Shown here: in pieces, positions 1 to 7,171 of the stretch
Layout of the letters: each line of letters starts with the position of its first letter
Numbering within the stretch: position 1 is the stretch's first letter
Assembly: GCA_017958705.1 (NCBI GenBank)
Contig: JAGDCE010000151.1
Location: 1 to 17,755, forward strand
Origin: Clostridia bacterium
GTDB lineage: Bacteria; Bacillota; Clostridia; Oscillospirales; CAG-272
DNA: 17,755 bases
Reading direction: 5' to 3'
The notes under the pieces: model-generated
What the model was told of the DNA's origin: nothing
Database searches by the model: none
Seen by the model: only the letters and a program-made list of their open reading frames with translations
Translations under genes and position numbers: made by a program

Positions 1-1
1 G

Positions 2-676
2 TCTGTCATTGTTTTTCTCGTTCCGTACTACGCCGGGGAGGAGAAGAGGAATATTTCGAAATACGCCGTGTCGCGTGACTACCATCTGTTCATGCGCGGG
101 CTTTTCGACGGTGTATGTGAGACGCTTTCGGAAAAATACGGCGCGTCGTTCTGCGGCATGGCCGACTCGTCTCCGATAAACGAGGTCAGGGCGGCGTCGT
201 ACGCCGGGCTCGGCATGATCGGCGACAGCGGTATGCTGATAAACGAAAAATACGGCAGCTACGTCTTCATCGGTGCGATATATTCCGACGCGGAGTTCGA
301 GTACGGCGCCGACCGTACGTCTTTCTGCTGCCACTGCGGCAAATGCCGCGCTGCCTGCCCGGCGAAGGAAGGGCGTCAATGCCTGTCCGCCGTGACTCAG
401 AAGAAAGGCGAGCTGACGCCGGAGGAGATAGCGTACGTTCTGGAATACGGTTCCGCGTGGGGGTGCGATATCTGCGCGGACGTCTGCCCGTACTCCCTCG
501 CCGCCGTTAAAAACGGCGCCGTCACGCCGATCGGTTTCTTTTACGAAGACAGAACGCCGTATCTCACGCCGGACATATTGCAAAGCATGACCGACGGGCG
601 GTTTGCGGAACGCGCCTACGCGTGGCGCGGCAAAGCCGTTATCGAACGTAATCTCGAATTACTGCAGAATAAATAA
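2..676 (+). CDS. Epoxyqueuosine reductase (QueG)-like 4Fe-4S protein, 5' end missing
   Basis: The frame is open from the first bases of the window, so the N-terminus lies outside; a GTG at 68 is internal. The visible 224 residues match the QueG family, which reduces epoxyqueuosine to queuosine in tRNA wobble modification in the cytoplasm, using cobalamin and two 4Fe-4S clusters. Seen in order: a YAVSRDYH segment (QueG has a conserved RDYH with an essential Asp region), GLGMIGDSGMLINEKYGS (QueG: GLGWIGKNTLLI), a first cluster motif CCHCGKCRAACP, a Cys in CLSAVTQKKG (QueG: CISYLTIEK), and a second cluster motif GCDICADVCPYS. It ends soon after a WRGKAVIERN stretch, without the HEAT-repeat tail of long QueG proteins. 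This short form could be a paralogue with another substrate. The GH29 gene starts 17 bases downstream on the same strand, so read-through is likely, although the functions look unrelated. Family confident, exact substrate less so. Confidence 0.82.
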   Translation, partial: SVIVFLVPYYAGEEKRNISKYAVSRDYHLFMRGLFDGVCETLSEKYGASFCGMADSSPINEVRAASYAGLGMIGDSGMLINEKYGSYVFIGAIYSDAEFEYGADRTSFCCHCGKCRAACPAKEGRQCLSAVTQKKGELTPEEIAYVLEYGSAWGCDICADVCPYSLAAVKNGAVTPIGFFYEDRTPYLTPDILQSMTDGRFAERAYAWRGKAVIERNLELLQNK

Positions 677-693
677 AGGGAGCTCGGATCCAT

Positions 694-1674
694 ATGGAAC
701 GGTTTGATATGAAAAAATGGTTTGTCGACGCGAAATTCGGCATGATGATACACTGGGGCCTTTACTCTCTGCTCGGAGGCGAATGGAGAGGGCGCCGCAT
801 GGATGATTATATCGCGGAATGGGCGCAGCAGTATTTCCGCATCCCGCTCTCCGATTACAAAAAGCTTTGCCGCGCTTTTGATCCGGTATACTTCGATGCG
901 GAGGAATGGGTGCTGACGGCGAAGAGCGCGGGTATGAAATATATGGTATTCGTTTCAAAACACCACGACGGATTCGCCATGTTCAAGTCAGCTGTTTCGG
1001 ATTATAACGTGGTCGACGCCACGCCTTTCGGGCGCGACGTCGTCGCGGAGCTTGCCTATGCGTGCAGAAAGCACGGTCTGAAGCTCGGCTTGTATTACTC
1101 GCAGGATCTCGACTGGGAACATCCGCACGGCGGCGGGTACACGATGGGAAAAGTCTGGTGCGATAACGCCGCGTACCTTACGAACAACTGGGACTATCCG
1201 GACGACGCGCACAAGGATTATTCCGTATGCTTTGAGCAGAAGATAAAACCGCAGGTCAAAGAGATCCTGACGAATTACGGCGATCTGTGCCTTATCTGGT
1301 TCGACGTCCCGGTGACTTTGACCCCGGAGCAGAGCGACGAGCTTTACCGCATGGTTAAATTTTATCAGCCGGACTGTCTTGTGAATTCACGTATCGGAAA
1401 CGGACGCGGCGATTATGAATCGGCTGACGATAATTTCATCCCGGATAAGCACAGCGCCGGAAAGCTCTATGAATCGCCGTGCACTATGAACGGCTCGTGG
1501 GGATATAAATACTACGACTGCAACTGGAAAACGGCGGAGGAGATACTTCGCATCAAAAACAAGCTGAACGGAATGGGCTGCAATTATCTTTTGAACGTCG
1601 GTCCGGATCACCTCGGAAGGATCCCGGCACCGTGCGTCGATATCCTGAAAAGCGTAGGGAGGGCAGGGCTGTGA
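694..1674 (+). CDS. Alpha-L-fucosidase, GH29, catalytic domain only, cytoplasmic
   Basis: The 326-residue protein is predicted to release alpha-linked L-fucose from oligosaccharides by the retaining GH29 mechanism. Seen: WF..AKFGMMIHWGLYS at the start (residues 9-24), KHHDGFAMF (89-97), GLYYS (132-136), the nucleophile motif LIWFDVP with Asp204, and YESPCTMNGSWGY (259-271), where Glu260 is a candidate acid/base, followed by NYLLNVGP (297-304). There is no signal peptide, so it should act in the cytoplasm on imported sugars. At 326 residues it is shorter than typical GH29 enzymes of 400-500: the C-terminal beta-sandwich is absent and the protein stops right after the barrel. The ATG at 694 has AAAGGGAG about 11 bases upstream; the ATG at 709 is an alternative. 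Its last codons overlap the following GH3 gene (GTGA), which indicates translational coupling. Confidence 0.9.
   Translation: MERFDMKKWFVDAKFGMMIHWGLYSLLGGEWRGRRMDDYIAEWAQQYFRIPLSDYKKLCRAFDPVYFDAEEWVLTAKSAGMKYMVFVSKHHDGFAMFKSAVSDYNVVDATPFGRDVVAELAYACRKHGLKLGLYYSQDLDWEHPHGGGYTMGKVWCDNAAYLTNNWDYPDDAHKDYSVCFEQKIKPQVKEILTNYGDLCLIWFDVPVTLTPEQSDELYRMVKFYQPDCLVNSRIGNGRGDYESADDNFIPDKHSAGKLYESPCTMNGSWGYKYYDCNWKTAEEILRIKNKLNGMGCNYLLNVGPDHLGRIPAPCVDILKSVGRAGL
1656..1663 (+). promoter_or_regulatory. Ribosome binding site fixing a GTG start at 1671
   Basis: AGGGAGGG lies 7 bases upstream of GTG 1671, inside the end of the GH29 gene. It supports GTG 1671 as the GH3 start rather than the in-frame GTG at 1632, which lies deep in GH29 and adds only a basic, non-homologous leader, or ATG 1680, which is too far from this site. 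Confidence 0.7.
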
Positions 1675-3773
1675 AAAAGATGGATTTTGAACGGGCAGAG
1701 AAGAAGGCCGAGAGCATCGTTTCCGCCATGACGGTATATGAGAAGATCTCTCAGCTGTTATACACGTCTCCGGCAATAGAACGGCTCGGTATTAACGAGT
1801 ACAACTGGTGGAACGAGGCGGCGCACGGCGTGGCGAGAGCCGACACTGCGACGGTCTTTCCTCAGGCCATAGGCATGGCGGCGACGTTTAACCCGGAGCT
1901 GATTTATGAAGTCGGCGACGCCGTTTCCGACGAGGCGCGCGCGAAATACAACAAAAACGTGCAGTTCGGCGACCGCGGGATATATAAAGGTCTCACTTTC
2001 TGGGCTCCCAACATAAATATCTTCCGCGACGGCAGATGGGGGCGCGGGCAGGAGACGTTCGGCGAAGACCCTTATCTTACGTCACGCATGGGCGTGTCGT
2101 ACGTCAAAGGCATTCAGGGCGACGGTGAGTTTCTCAAAGCCGCCGCGTGCGCCAAACATTTCGCGGTCCATTCCGGTCCGGAATACAGCCGCCACGTCTG
2201 CGATACGAAAGCGAGCATGAAGGATATGTGGGAAACGTATCTTCCGGCGTTCGAGGCGTGCGTCCGCGCCGGCGTCGCCGGAGTCATGGGCGCGTACAAC
2301 AGGACGAACGGCGAGCCGTGCTGCGCGCATTCGTATCTTATGGAGGAAGTCCTGTTCAAAAAGTGGGGTTTCCGCGGTTATTTCGTCTCCGACTGCGGCG
2401 CGATAGGCGACATTGCAAACGGCCACCACTATACCGAGACCGCCGAGGAAGCCGCGGCTCTGGCGCTGAAAAAAGGCTGTGATCTGAACTGCGGCAACAC
2501 TTATGAAAAGCTGATTGACGCGTACGAGCACGACCTTATAACGGAAGACGACATAACGAAAGCGGCGGTAAGGCTTTACACGATCCGCGCATTGCTCGGC
2601 GAATTCGAGGAGAAAAGGCCTTATTTCGACGTGCCTTACAGCACCGTCAACTGCAAAAAGCACCGCGAGCTGAATCTGAAGACCGCGCGGCAGAGCATCG
2701 TGCTGTTAAAAAACGAAAAAAGCTTTCTGCCGCTTGCGGACAAATACAGGCGCATAGCGGTCATAGGCCCGAACGCGAACTCCGTCAGAGCGCTCGAGGG
2801 AAACTATAACGGAAGATCTCCGGAATATATCACCGTCGCCGACGGCATACGCCGCGTGTTCGACAGATCCGAGATCTCCGTCGCCACCGGCTCCGCCATG
2901 GTATCGACGCGCGGATACGAGGGGGAGGAGCTTTTGAGCGGCGCGCTCGCCGCCGCTTCGGAAGCGGACGTCGCCGTACTGTGCCTCGGACTTGACAGCT
3001 CGATCGAGGGTGAAGAGATGAATTACGAGGCCGACGGATTCTACCGCGGCGACAGAACGACGTCTTATCTGCCGAAATCACAGATAAGACTGGCGGAGGC
3101 CGTCTGCGACATATGCGAGAACGTCGTCGTGCTCGTGATGTGCGGATCCGCCGCCGATCTTGGCGAAAAGGTCAACAAAGCCGCGAAGGCCGTGCTTCAT
3201 CTCTGGTATCCCGGCGCGCTCGGAGGTCTGGCGGCGGCTGAAATACTGCACGGCGACGTCTGCCCGTCCGGCAGACTGGCGATATCGTTTTACAAAGGCG
3301 ACGCGATATTGCCGGATATTTCGGAGTATTCGATGGACGGCAGGACTTACGCGTACGGAGATACGGAGCCGCTATATCCTTTCGGTTACGGTCTGTCGTA
3401 TACCGAAGTCGAGTATAAAAAAGCGAGCGTCATATCCGACGAAGACGACGTGCTGACGCTTGAGATCACGCTGAAAAACACGGGAGGCTGTGACGTCGTC
3501 GAAAAAACGCAGGTATACGCTCACTTTGAAGACAGCCGGACGAAGACGCCGAAATACCGTCTCTGCGCCGTCGGCGCGAACGAGATCCCGGCGGGCGCCG
3601 AAAAAACGGTCCGGGTCACGGCCGACAAGAAATTCATCAAAGCGGTGCTGCCGGACGGTGAGCGCGTGACGCCGGACGGGAAAACGACGCTGTTCATCGG
3701 CGGTCATCAGCCGGACGGACTGAGCGAAAAACTGAGCGGGCAAGGCTGTTTAAAGATAGATTACAAAGGATAA
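1671..3773 (+). CDS. GH3 beta-xylosidase / beta-glucosidase, cytoplasmic
   Basis: A 700-residue retaining exo-glycosidase. Seen: EYNWWNEAAHGV near the N-terminus (43-54), FRDGRWGRGQETFGEDPYL (118-136), AKHFAVHSGPE (161-171), and the nucleophile motif VSDCGAI with Asp241. The alpha/beta sandwich domain carries GLDSSIEGEEMNYEADGF (440-457) with acid/base candidates Glu446-Glu449, followed by GDRTTSYLP. WYPGALGG (512-519) and LYPFGYGLSYTEVEY (568-582) lead into a C-terminal fibronectin-III-like domain. The WWNEAxHGV and LEGEEM-type motifs are typical of bacterial GH3 beta-xylosidases rather than cellobiases, so beta-xylosidase is favoured by inference; arabinofuranosidase or glucosidase activity is possible. 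No signal peptide, so cytoplasmic. The length is normal for a full three-domain GH3 enzyme. It starts at GTG 1671, overlapping the GH29 stop by 4 bases, and is the last gene of the + strand operon before a terminator hairpin. Confidence 0.93.
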   Translation: MKKMDFERAEKKAESIVSAMTVYEKISQLLYTSPAIERLGINEYNWWNEAAHGVARADTATVFPQAIGMAATFNPELIYEVGDAVSDEARAKYNKNVQFGDRGIYKGLTFWAPNINIFRDGRWGRGQETFGEDPYLTSRMGVSYVKGIQGDGEFLKAAACAKHFAVHSGPEYSRHVCDTKASMKDMWETYLPAFEACVRAGVAGVMGAYNRTNGEPCCAHSYLMEEVLFKKWGFRGYFVSDCGAIGDIANGHHYTETAEEAAALALKKGCDLNCGNTYEKLIDAYEHDLITEDDITKAAVRLYTIRALLGEFEEKRPYFDVPYSTVNCKKHRELNLKTARQSIVLLKNEKSFLPLADKYRRIAVIGPNANSVRALEGNYNGRSPEYITVADGIRRVFDRSEISVATGSAMVSTRGYEGEELLSGALAAASEADVAVLCLGLDSSIEGEEMNYEADGFYRGDRTTSYLPKSQIRLAEAVCDICENVVVLVMCGSAADLGEKVNKAAKAVLHLWYPGALGGLAAAEILHGDVCPSGRLAISFYKGDAILPDISEYSMDGRTYAYGDTEPLYPFGYGLSYTEVEYKKASVISDEDDVLTLEITLKNTGGCDVVEKTQVYAHFEDSRTKTPKYRLCAVGANEIPAGAEKTVRVTADKKFIKAVLPDGERVTPDGKTTLFIGGHQPDGLSEKLSGQGCLKIDYKG

Positions 3774-3789
3774 ATAACGCAAATGAAAA

Positions 3790-3820
3790 GAGCCGGCGCG
3801 TGTGCGTCGGCTCCTTTATT
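3790..3820. terminator. Bidirectional Rho-independent terminator between convergent genes
   Basis: GAGCCGGCGC (3790-3799) pairs with GCGTCGGCTC (3804-3813), ten pairs including one G-T, around a GTGT loop. On the + strand it is followed by CTTTATT; on the - strand by CTTTTCATTT. It sits between the + strand GH3 stop (3773) and the - strand surface-protein stop (3832), so it can end both transcripts. The T-tracts are moderate. Confidence 0.82.
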
Positions 3821-3831
3821 ATGCGGTCAGA

Positions 3832-4785
3832 TTATCTGACTTTCTTAGCGATCGCGATACCCGCGAGAGCTATGCAGGCAACAGCCGCTATCGCTATGAC
3901 GGCCGCGTCAGCGGTGCCGGGGTTAGCAGCACCCTGCTGTTCTTCGCCGCCCTGCTGTTCTTCGCCGCCTTGCTGTTCCTCGCCGCCCTGCTGTCCCTCA
4001 TCGCCTGCGGTCAGAGCTGCGATCTTGAGGTCGTCGACCGTGATGTAGTCGTTTCTCTGATAGAAAACGATGGAACCGGCCGCAAGAACGCTTACGTCGA
4101 ATTTGCCTATTTCGGTGCCGTCAGCCTTGTATGCAGCGGCCTTCGTGTAGGCGCCGTCGACCTGTTCGGAAAGCTCGATCGTCACGATCTCTTTGCCGTT
4201 GATCATTATGGTGATCACGTCGCCGGTGTCGACGACTTCGACAAGAGCTTCGCTGCCGTCGCCGAAACCTTCGGGACGGTCTACCATGAACGCGGGAGCG
4301 TCGCCGTTGCGGGCGCCGTTGCAGAACGTGATGCCGATCTTATCGCCGAGCGTGGAGTTCGCCGCGCCGTAGAGGTCGATCGCAAGACCGGTGCTCATTT
4401 CGTCGGGAGACGGAACGCCGAATCTGCCGCCGTTCATAAGGCCGCCGTGTTCGCCTTCGGGAGCGCGGAGCGCAAAGCCGTAATAGCAGTCACGGGGAGC
4501 GCCGGCGATCTTGAAGGATGCGTAGTAGTTCGAGTATGCTGCGACAGTGTGGAATTCGGGAGAAGATTCTACCCAGTTACCGCTGTAACCGAGATGGATC
4601 TTTCCGTCTTCGAGCTTGTAGCCCGCCCAGCCTGCGAACGCTTCGCCGAGATCCTCGCCGTCAAACTTTTCGTCGACGAGAGTATCGCCGACCTTGTATT
4701 CGGGAGCGTGGCTCGCGGCGAACGCGGTCGTGCAGAGCGCCGCCGCCATGAGGACGACTATCGCTGTTGCAATGATCTTTTTCAT
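3832..4785 (-). CDS. Secreted surface protein with concanavalin-like domain, QQGGEE repeats and NPGTAD sorting-like tail
   Basis: I do not recognise a named family for this 317-residue protein. Seen in order: a signal peptide (MKKIIATA, hydrophobic core, TTAFA at 19-23, cleavage near residue 23-24); a beta-rich domain at about 27-257 opening with VDEKFDGEDL and containing ITIMINGKEIVTIEL (191-205) and DYITVDDLKI (246-255), the signature of a LamG/DUF1080-like jelly roll that often binds or cleaves carbohydrate; a Gln/Gly/Glu linker of four six-residue repeats (261-284); then NPGTAD (288-293), about 20 hydrophobic residues and KKVR. The tail has the layout of a sortase substrate but not the LPXTG motif, so covalent anchoring is inference; a plain C-terminal membrane anchor is the alternative. 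The ATG at 4785 is preceded by AAAGGA 9 bases upstream. It has its own promoter and lies 167 bases below the GH operon on the same strand. Its role may be glycan binding at the surface. Confidence 0.85.
   Translation of the reverse strand: MKKIIATAIVVLMAAALCTTAFAASHAPEYKVGDTLVDEKFDGEDLGEAFAGWAGYKLEDGKIHLGYSGNWVESSPEFHTVAAYSNYYASFKIAGAPRDCYYGFALRAPEGEHGGLMNGGRFGVPSPDEMSTGLAIDLYGAANSTLGDKIGITFCNGARNGDAPAFMVDRPEGFGDGSEALVEVVDTGDVITIMINGKEIVTIELSEQVDGAYTKAAAYKADGTEIGKFDVSVLAAGSIVFYQRNDYITVDDLKIAALTAGDEGQQGGEEQQGGEEQQGGEEQQGAANPGTADAAVIAIAAVACIALAGIAIAKKVR
3933..4004 (-). repeat. Four tandem 18-bp units encoding (GGEEQQ)-type linker
   Basis: Four consecutive 18-base units at 3933-3950, 3951-3968, 3969-3986 and 3987-4004. 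The first two, nearest the C-terminus, are identical (CCTGCTGTTCTTCGCCGC on the + strand), the third differs at two positions, and the fourth is more diverged. They encode residues 261-284 of the surface protein. Identity is highest at one end, which fits recent slippage or unequal exchange, and copy number may vary between strains. Confidence 0.92.
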
Positions 4786-4794
4786 TTTGTCTGA

Positions 4795-4800
4795 TCCTTT
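4795..4800 (-). promoter_or_regulatory. Ribosome binding site of the surface protein
   Basis: AAAGGA on the - strand, 9 bases before ATG 4785. It decides the start at MKKIIATA, which gives a clean signal peptide, over an upstream TTG at 4830 that would add 15 hydrophilic residues in front of it. Confidence 0.7.
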
Positions 4801-4815
4801 CGTTTGTTTATTTTG

Positions 4816-4830
4816 TTGTGTATGACACAA
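4816..4830. repeat. Inverted repeat TTGTGT-ATG-ACACAA in the 5' leader
   Basis: A perfect 6-bp palindrome with a 3-base centre, 31 bases upstream of the surface-protein start and inside its predicted 5' untranslated leader. It could be an operator or an mRNA hairpin; the sequence alone does not decide. Confidence 0.45.
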
Positions 4831-4843
4831 AATGAACGTGATT

Positions 4844-4860
4844 TGATATGACGCGTATCA
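4844..4860. promoter_or_regulatory. Possible operator TGATA-N7-TATCA at the transcription start
   Basis: TGATATGACGCGTATCA has perfect 5-base arms and lies just downstream of the -10 box at 4872-4877, next to the expected transcription start near 4865. A repressor bound here would block initiation. No regulator gene is in the window, so the assignment rests on position and symmetry only. Confidence 0.3.
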
Positions 4861-4871
4861 TATTCAGATAT

Positions 4872-4900
4872 ATTATACACGTTTGTTTTCGTTTTTGCAA
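4872..4900 (-). promoter_or_regulatory. Sigma-A-type promoter of the surface protein gene
   Basis: Read on the - strand: TTGCAA (4900-4895), a 17-base spacer (4894-4878), then a perfect TATAAT (4877-4872). The -35 box matches TTGACA at four of six positions and the spacing is optimal. The region upstream (4901-4930) is a long A-rich tract on the - strand that could act as an UP element. Transcription would begin near 4865, leaving a leader of about 80 bases. This implies expression independent of the GH operon above. Confidence 0.72.
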
Positions 4901-4952
4901 GTGTTTTTTGAAATTTCTTTTGTTTTTTTCCAATCAGGCGTCCGGGAGCGCG

Positions 4953-7160
4953 TTATCCGACGTACAGTCTGCCGTCTCTGACGGACACCTCGAACGTTTG
5001 CAGAATCTTACTGCACGACACGCCGAGCATAACGGTGTGGTCGCCGTCGAACATACCGTAGTCAAGCGCCTCGTCGTAATAGCTGAACGCCTCGGAGTCG
5101 AGCTTTATCGCGACGCGCTTTTTCTCGCCCGGATGAAGTCGTGTTTTACGGTACGCTTTAAGCTCCGATACGGGTCTGACGACGCCGCAGTTTCTGCTCT
5201 GCATATATATCTGCACGACCTCCGCGCCGTCGCGGTTGCCGGTATTCACTATATCGTACTCCACCGTAAGCCCGTCGTCATGCGCAAAACAGCTCACGTT
5301 GTCTATACGGAATTGCGTGTATGAAAGCCCGAATCCGAATTCAAAAAGCGGTTTTCCGTCGTTTTCGTTGTAGTGATAGCCGCGGCCGCTCGGCTTGAAC
5401 GAGTAGTACAGCGGCAGCTGACCGACCGATTTCGGAAACGACATCGGAGTTTTGCCGCACGGGTCGATAAGCCCGAAAAGAGCCTCGCAGATCGCCTGCG
5501 CGCCCTGCTCGCCCGGATACCACGCCTCGAGCACCGCCGGGACGTCTTCTATCCAGCCGGTCATGTCTATCGGCGCGCCGTTGAGCAGGATCACGGCGCA
5601 GCTGCGGTTCGCTTTTGCCATGGCGACGATAGCCGATTCCTGATCCGCGCCGCTCTCCGCCTTCGCCTGATCTACTATCATACCTCCGGCGTTTTTGATA
5701 TCAGACGTACGTTTTTCACCCGACAGCCGGATATTGCATCTGTCGCGCCCCTCACCCTCGAGCATTTTCGTAAAGTAAAGACATACGTCGCAGTTCGGCG
5801 CGAGCTGCGGTATCTGATCGTCCGTGCCGGTAATTATCCTGACGTCGCCGCCGAAAAACGCTTTTAAATATCCGAGCGGCGTGTACGCGTCGTCGGCGCG
5901 CCAGCCCTGATAAGGACCGGAATAATTGTCGCCGACCGGCACGATATCAGCGCCTTTGCCGAAGACGCCGAGCGTCTTCACGGCGGATTTATCGAGCGGC
6001 AGGACGCCGTCGTTTTTGAGCAGTACCAGACACTGCCGCGCGGCGTGAAGCGCCGCTTTTTTATGCGCTTCACAGCGGATCAGACCGTCGATCTTGTCCT
6101 CGTCCGCGTACGGATCATCGAACAATCCGACAGCGAATTTAGCTTTCAATATGCGCTCCGCCGCGCGGTCCACGTCGGATTCCGTCAGGTAGCCTTTTTC
6201 GATCGCCTCGAGCACGTTTTTCTCACAGCTGTCGGGAAGCGGCGCGTCAAGCCCCGCTTTTATACACATCGCCGTCGCCTTCGCCTCGCTGTCCGCGATC
6301 TGATGCGCATTGCACACGTCCCTGACTCCGTTGTAGTCGGAGACGACGAAGCCGTCGAATCCCCATTCTTTGCGCAGGATACCGGTCAGAAGCTTTCTGC
6401 TGCACGAGCACGGCACGCCGTCGACCGCGTTGTACGCCGCCATGACGGACATCGCGCCGCCGCGCTGAAAACAACGCTTGAACGGCGGCAGATACACCTC
6501 GTAAAGCGTGCGCCACGACGAATGCGATTCGTTCGAATCGCGCCCGCCGTCGGCGTAGTTGTCAACAAAATGTTTCGGCGACGCTATGACGCCGCTGTTC
6601 TGAAAGCCGCGGCACATCGCCTCGCCCATATCCGAGCATAAAAGCACGTCCTCGCCGAACGTCTCCATCGTGCGCCCCCAGCGGCAGTCGCGGGAGACGT
6701 TGACGACCGGCGCGAAGACCTGCCTGACGCCGGCCGCCGCGACCTCTTTGCCGATGATACGGGCGACCCCGGATACAAGCTCTTTGTCAAACGTCGCCGC
6801 AAGCGCTATCGGCTGCGGGAAACACGTCGCCATGCCCCACTGCGCGCCGTGAAGCGCCTCGCCGTTTTCTATCGGCGGAATGCCGAAACGGCTCGCCTCA
6901 ACGGACTTTCTCACGTCTTCGTTTATAAAATGAGCGACCTCTGACGGCGCCGACGTCTTTTTATTTTTCCAGTGCATGAAATGCCCGGGGTTTCGGAAGC
7001 TTCCGAGGCGGAAATCGCGTTTGTTTGCGTACTCGTCACCGAAAACGTCGAATATTATCTGAGTTGACAACTGAAGTATCTTTTCCGACAGCGTCATCCT
7101 GCCGAGCAGGTCGCGCGCTCTTTCATCCGGTGTCAGCGTTTTGTCTTTGAATTTTTCCAT
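4953..7160 (-). CDS. GH3 beta-glucosidase / beta-xylosidase (second GH3 paralogue), cytoplasmic
   Basis: A 735-residue retaining GH3 enzyme. Seen: RMTLSEKILQL (21-31), FGIPPIENGEALHG (92-105), SRDCRWGRTMETFGED (156-171), SPKHFVDN (194-201), the nucleophile motif VVSDYNGV with Asp275, the LEGEGRDR loop (467-474) whose Glu468/Glu470 are acid/base candidates in the second domain, WYPGEQG (547-553), and FEFGFGLSYTQF (606-617) opening a fibronectin-III-like domain. No signal peptide. It is clearly a different subtype from the GH3 enzyme at 1671-3773: motif wording differs almost throughout (EGEGRDR here, EGEEM there), so the two probably split substrates, for example glucoside versus xyloside; which is which is inference. 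ATG 7160 is chosen because CGGAGA sits 4 bases upstream and homology begins there; longer in-frame leaders run back into the GH95 gene and are basic and unrelated. It is the last gene of the - strand operon, with no clear terminator after it. Confidence 0.92.
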   Translation of the reverse strand: MEKFKDKTLTPDERARDLLGRMTLSEKILQLSTQIIFDVFGDEYANKRDFRLGSFRNPGHFMHWKNKKTSAPSEVAHFINEDVRKSVEASRFGIPPIENGEALHGAQWGMATCFPQPIALAATFDKELVSGVARIIGKEVAAAGVRQVFAPVVNVSRDCRWGRTMETFGEDVLLCSDMGEAMCRGFQNSGVIASPKHFVDNYADGGRDSNESHSSWRTLYEVYLPPFKRCFQRGGAMSVMAAYNAVDGVPCSCSRKLLTGILRKEWGFDGFVVSDYNGVRDVCNAHQIADSEAKATAMCIKAGLDAPLPDSCEKNVLEAIEKGYLTESDVDRAAERILKAKFAVGLFDDPYADEDKIDGLIRCEAHKKAALHAARQCLVLLKNDGVLPLDKSAVKTLGVFGKGADIVPVGDNYSGPYQGWRADDAYTPLGYLKAFFGGDVRIITGTDDQIPQLAPNCDVCLYFTKMLEGEGRDRCNIRLSGEKRTSDIKNAGGMIVDQAKAESGADQESAIVAMAKANRSCAVILLNGAPIDMTGWIEDVPAVLEAWYPGEQGAQAICEALFGLIDPCGKTPMSFPKSVGQLPLYYSFKPSGRGYHYNENDGKPLFEFGFGLSYTQFRIDNVSCFAHDDGLTVEYDIVNTGNRDGAEVVQIYMQSRNCGVVRPVSELKAYRKTRLHPGEKKRVAIKLDSEAFSYYDEALDYGMFDGDHTVMLGVSCSKILQTFEVSVRDGRLYVG

Positions 7161-7171
7161 ATCGTCTCCGT

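Noticed and set aside
3933..4004. CRISPR-like array
   Set aside because: The 18-base repeats are contiguous without spacers and stay in frame as a protein linker.
3802..4794. Long open frame on the + strand opposite the surface protein gene
   Set aside because: The - strand frame has a signal peptide, ribosome site, promoter, repeat linker and terminator. The + strand product is a mirror of GC-biased codons with no recognisable features.
4901..4952. Terminator after the second GH3 gene
   Set aside because: The - strand here is A-rich rather than T-rich and the GC-rich segment at 4936-4951 forms only a 3-bp stem, so it does not look like a Rho-independent terminator.
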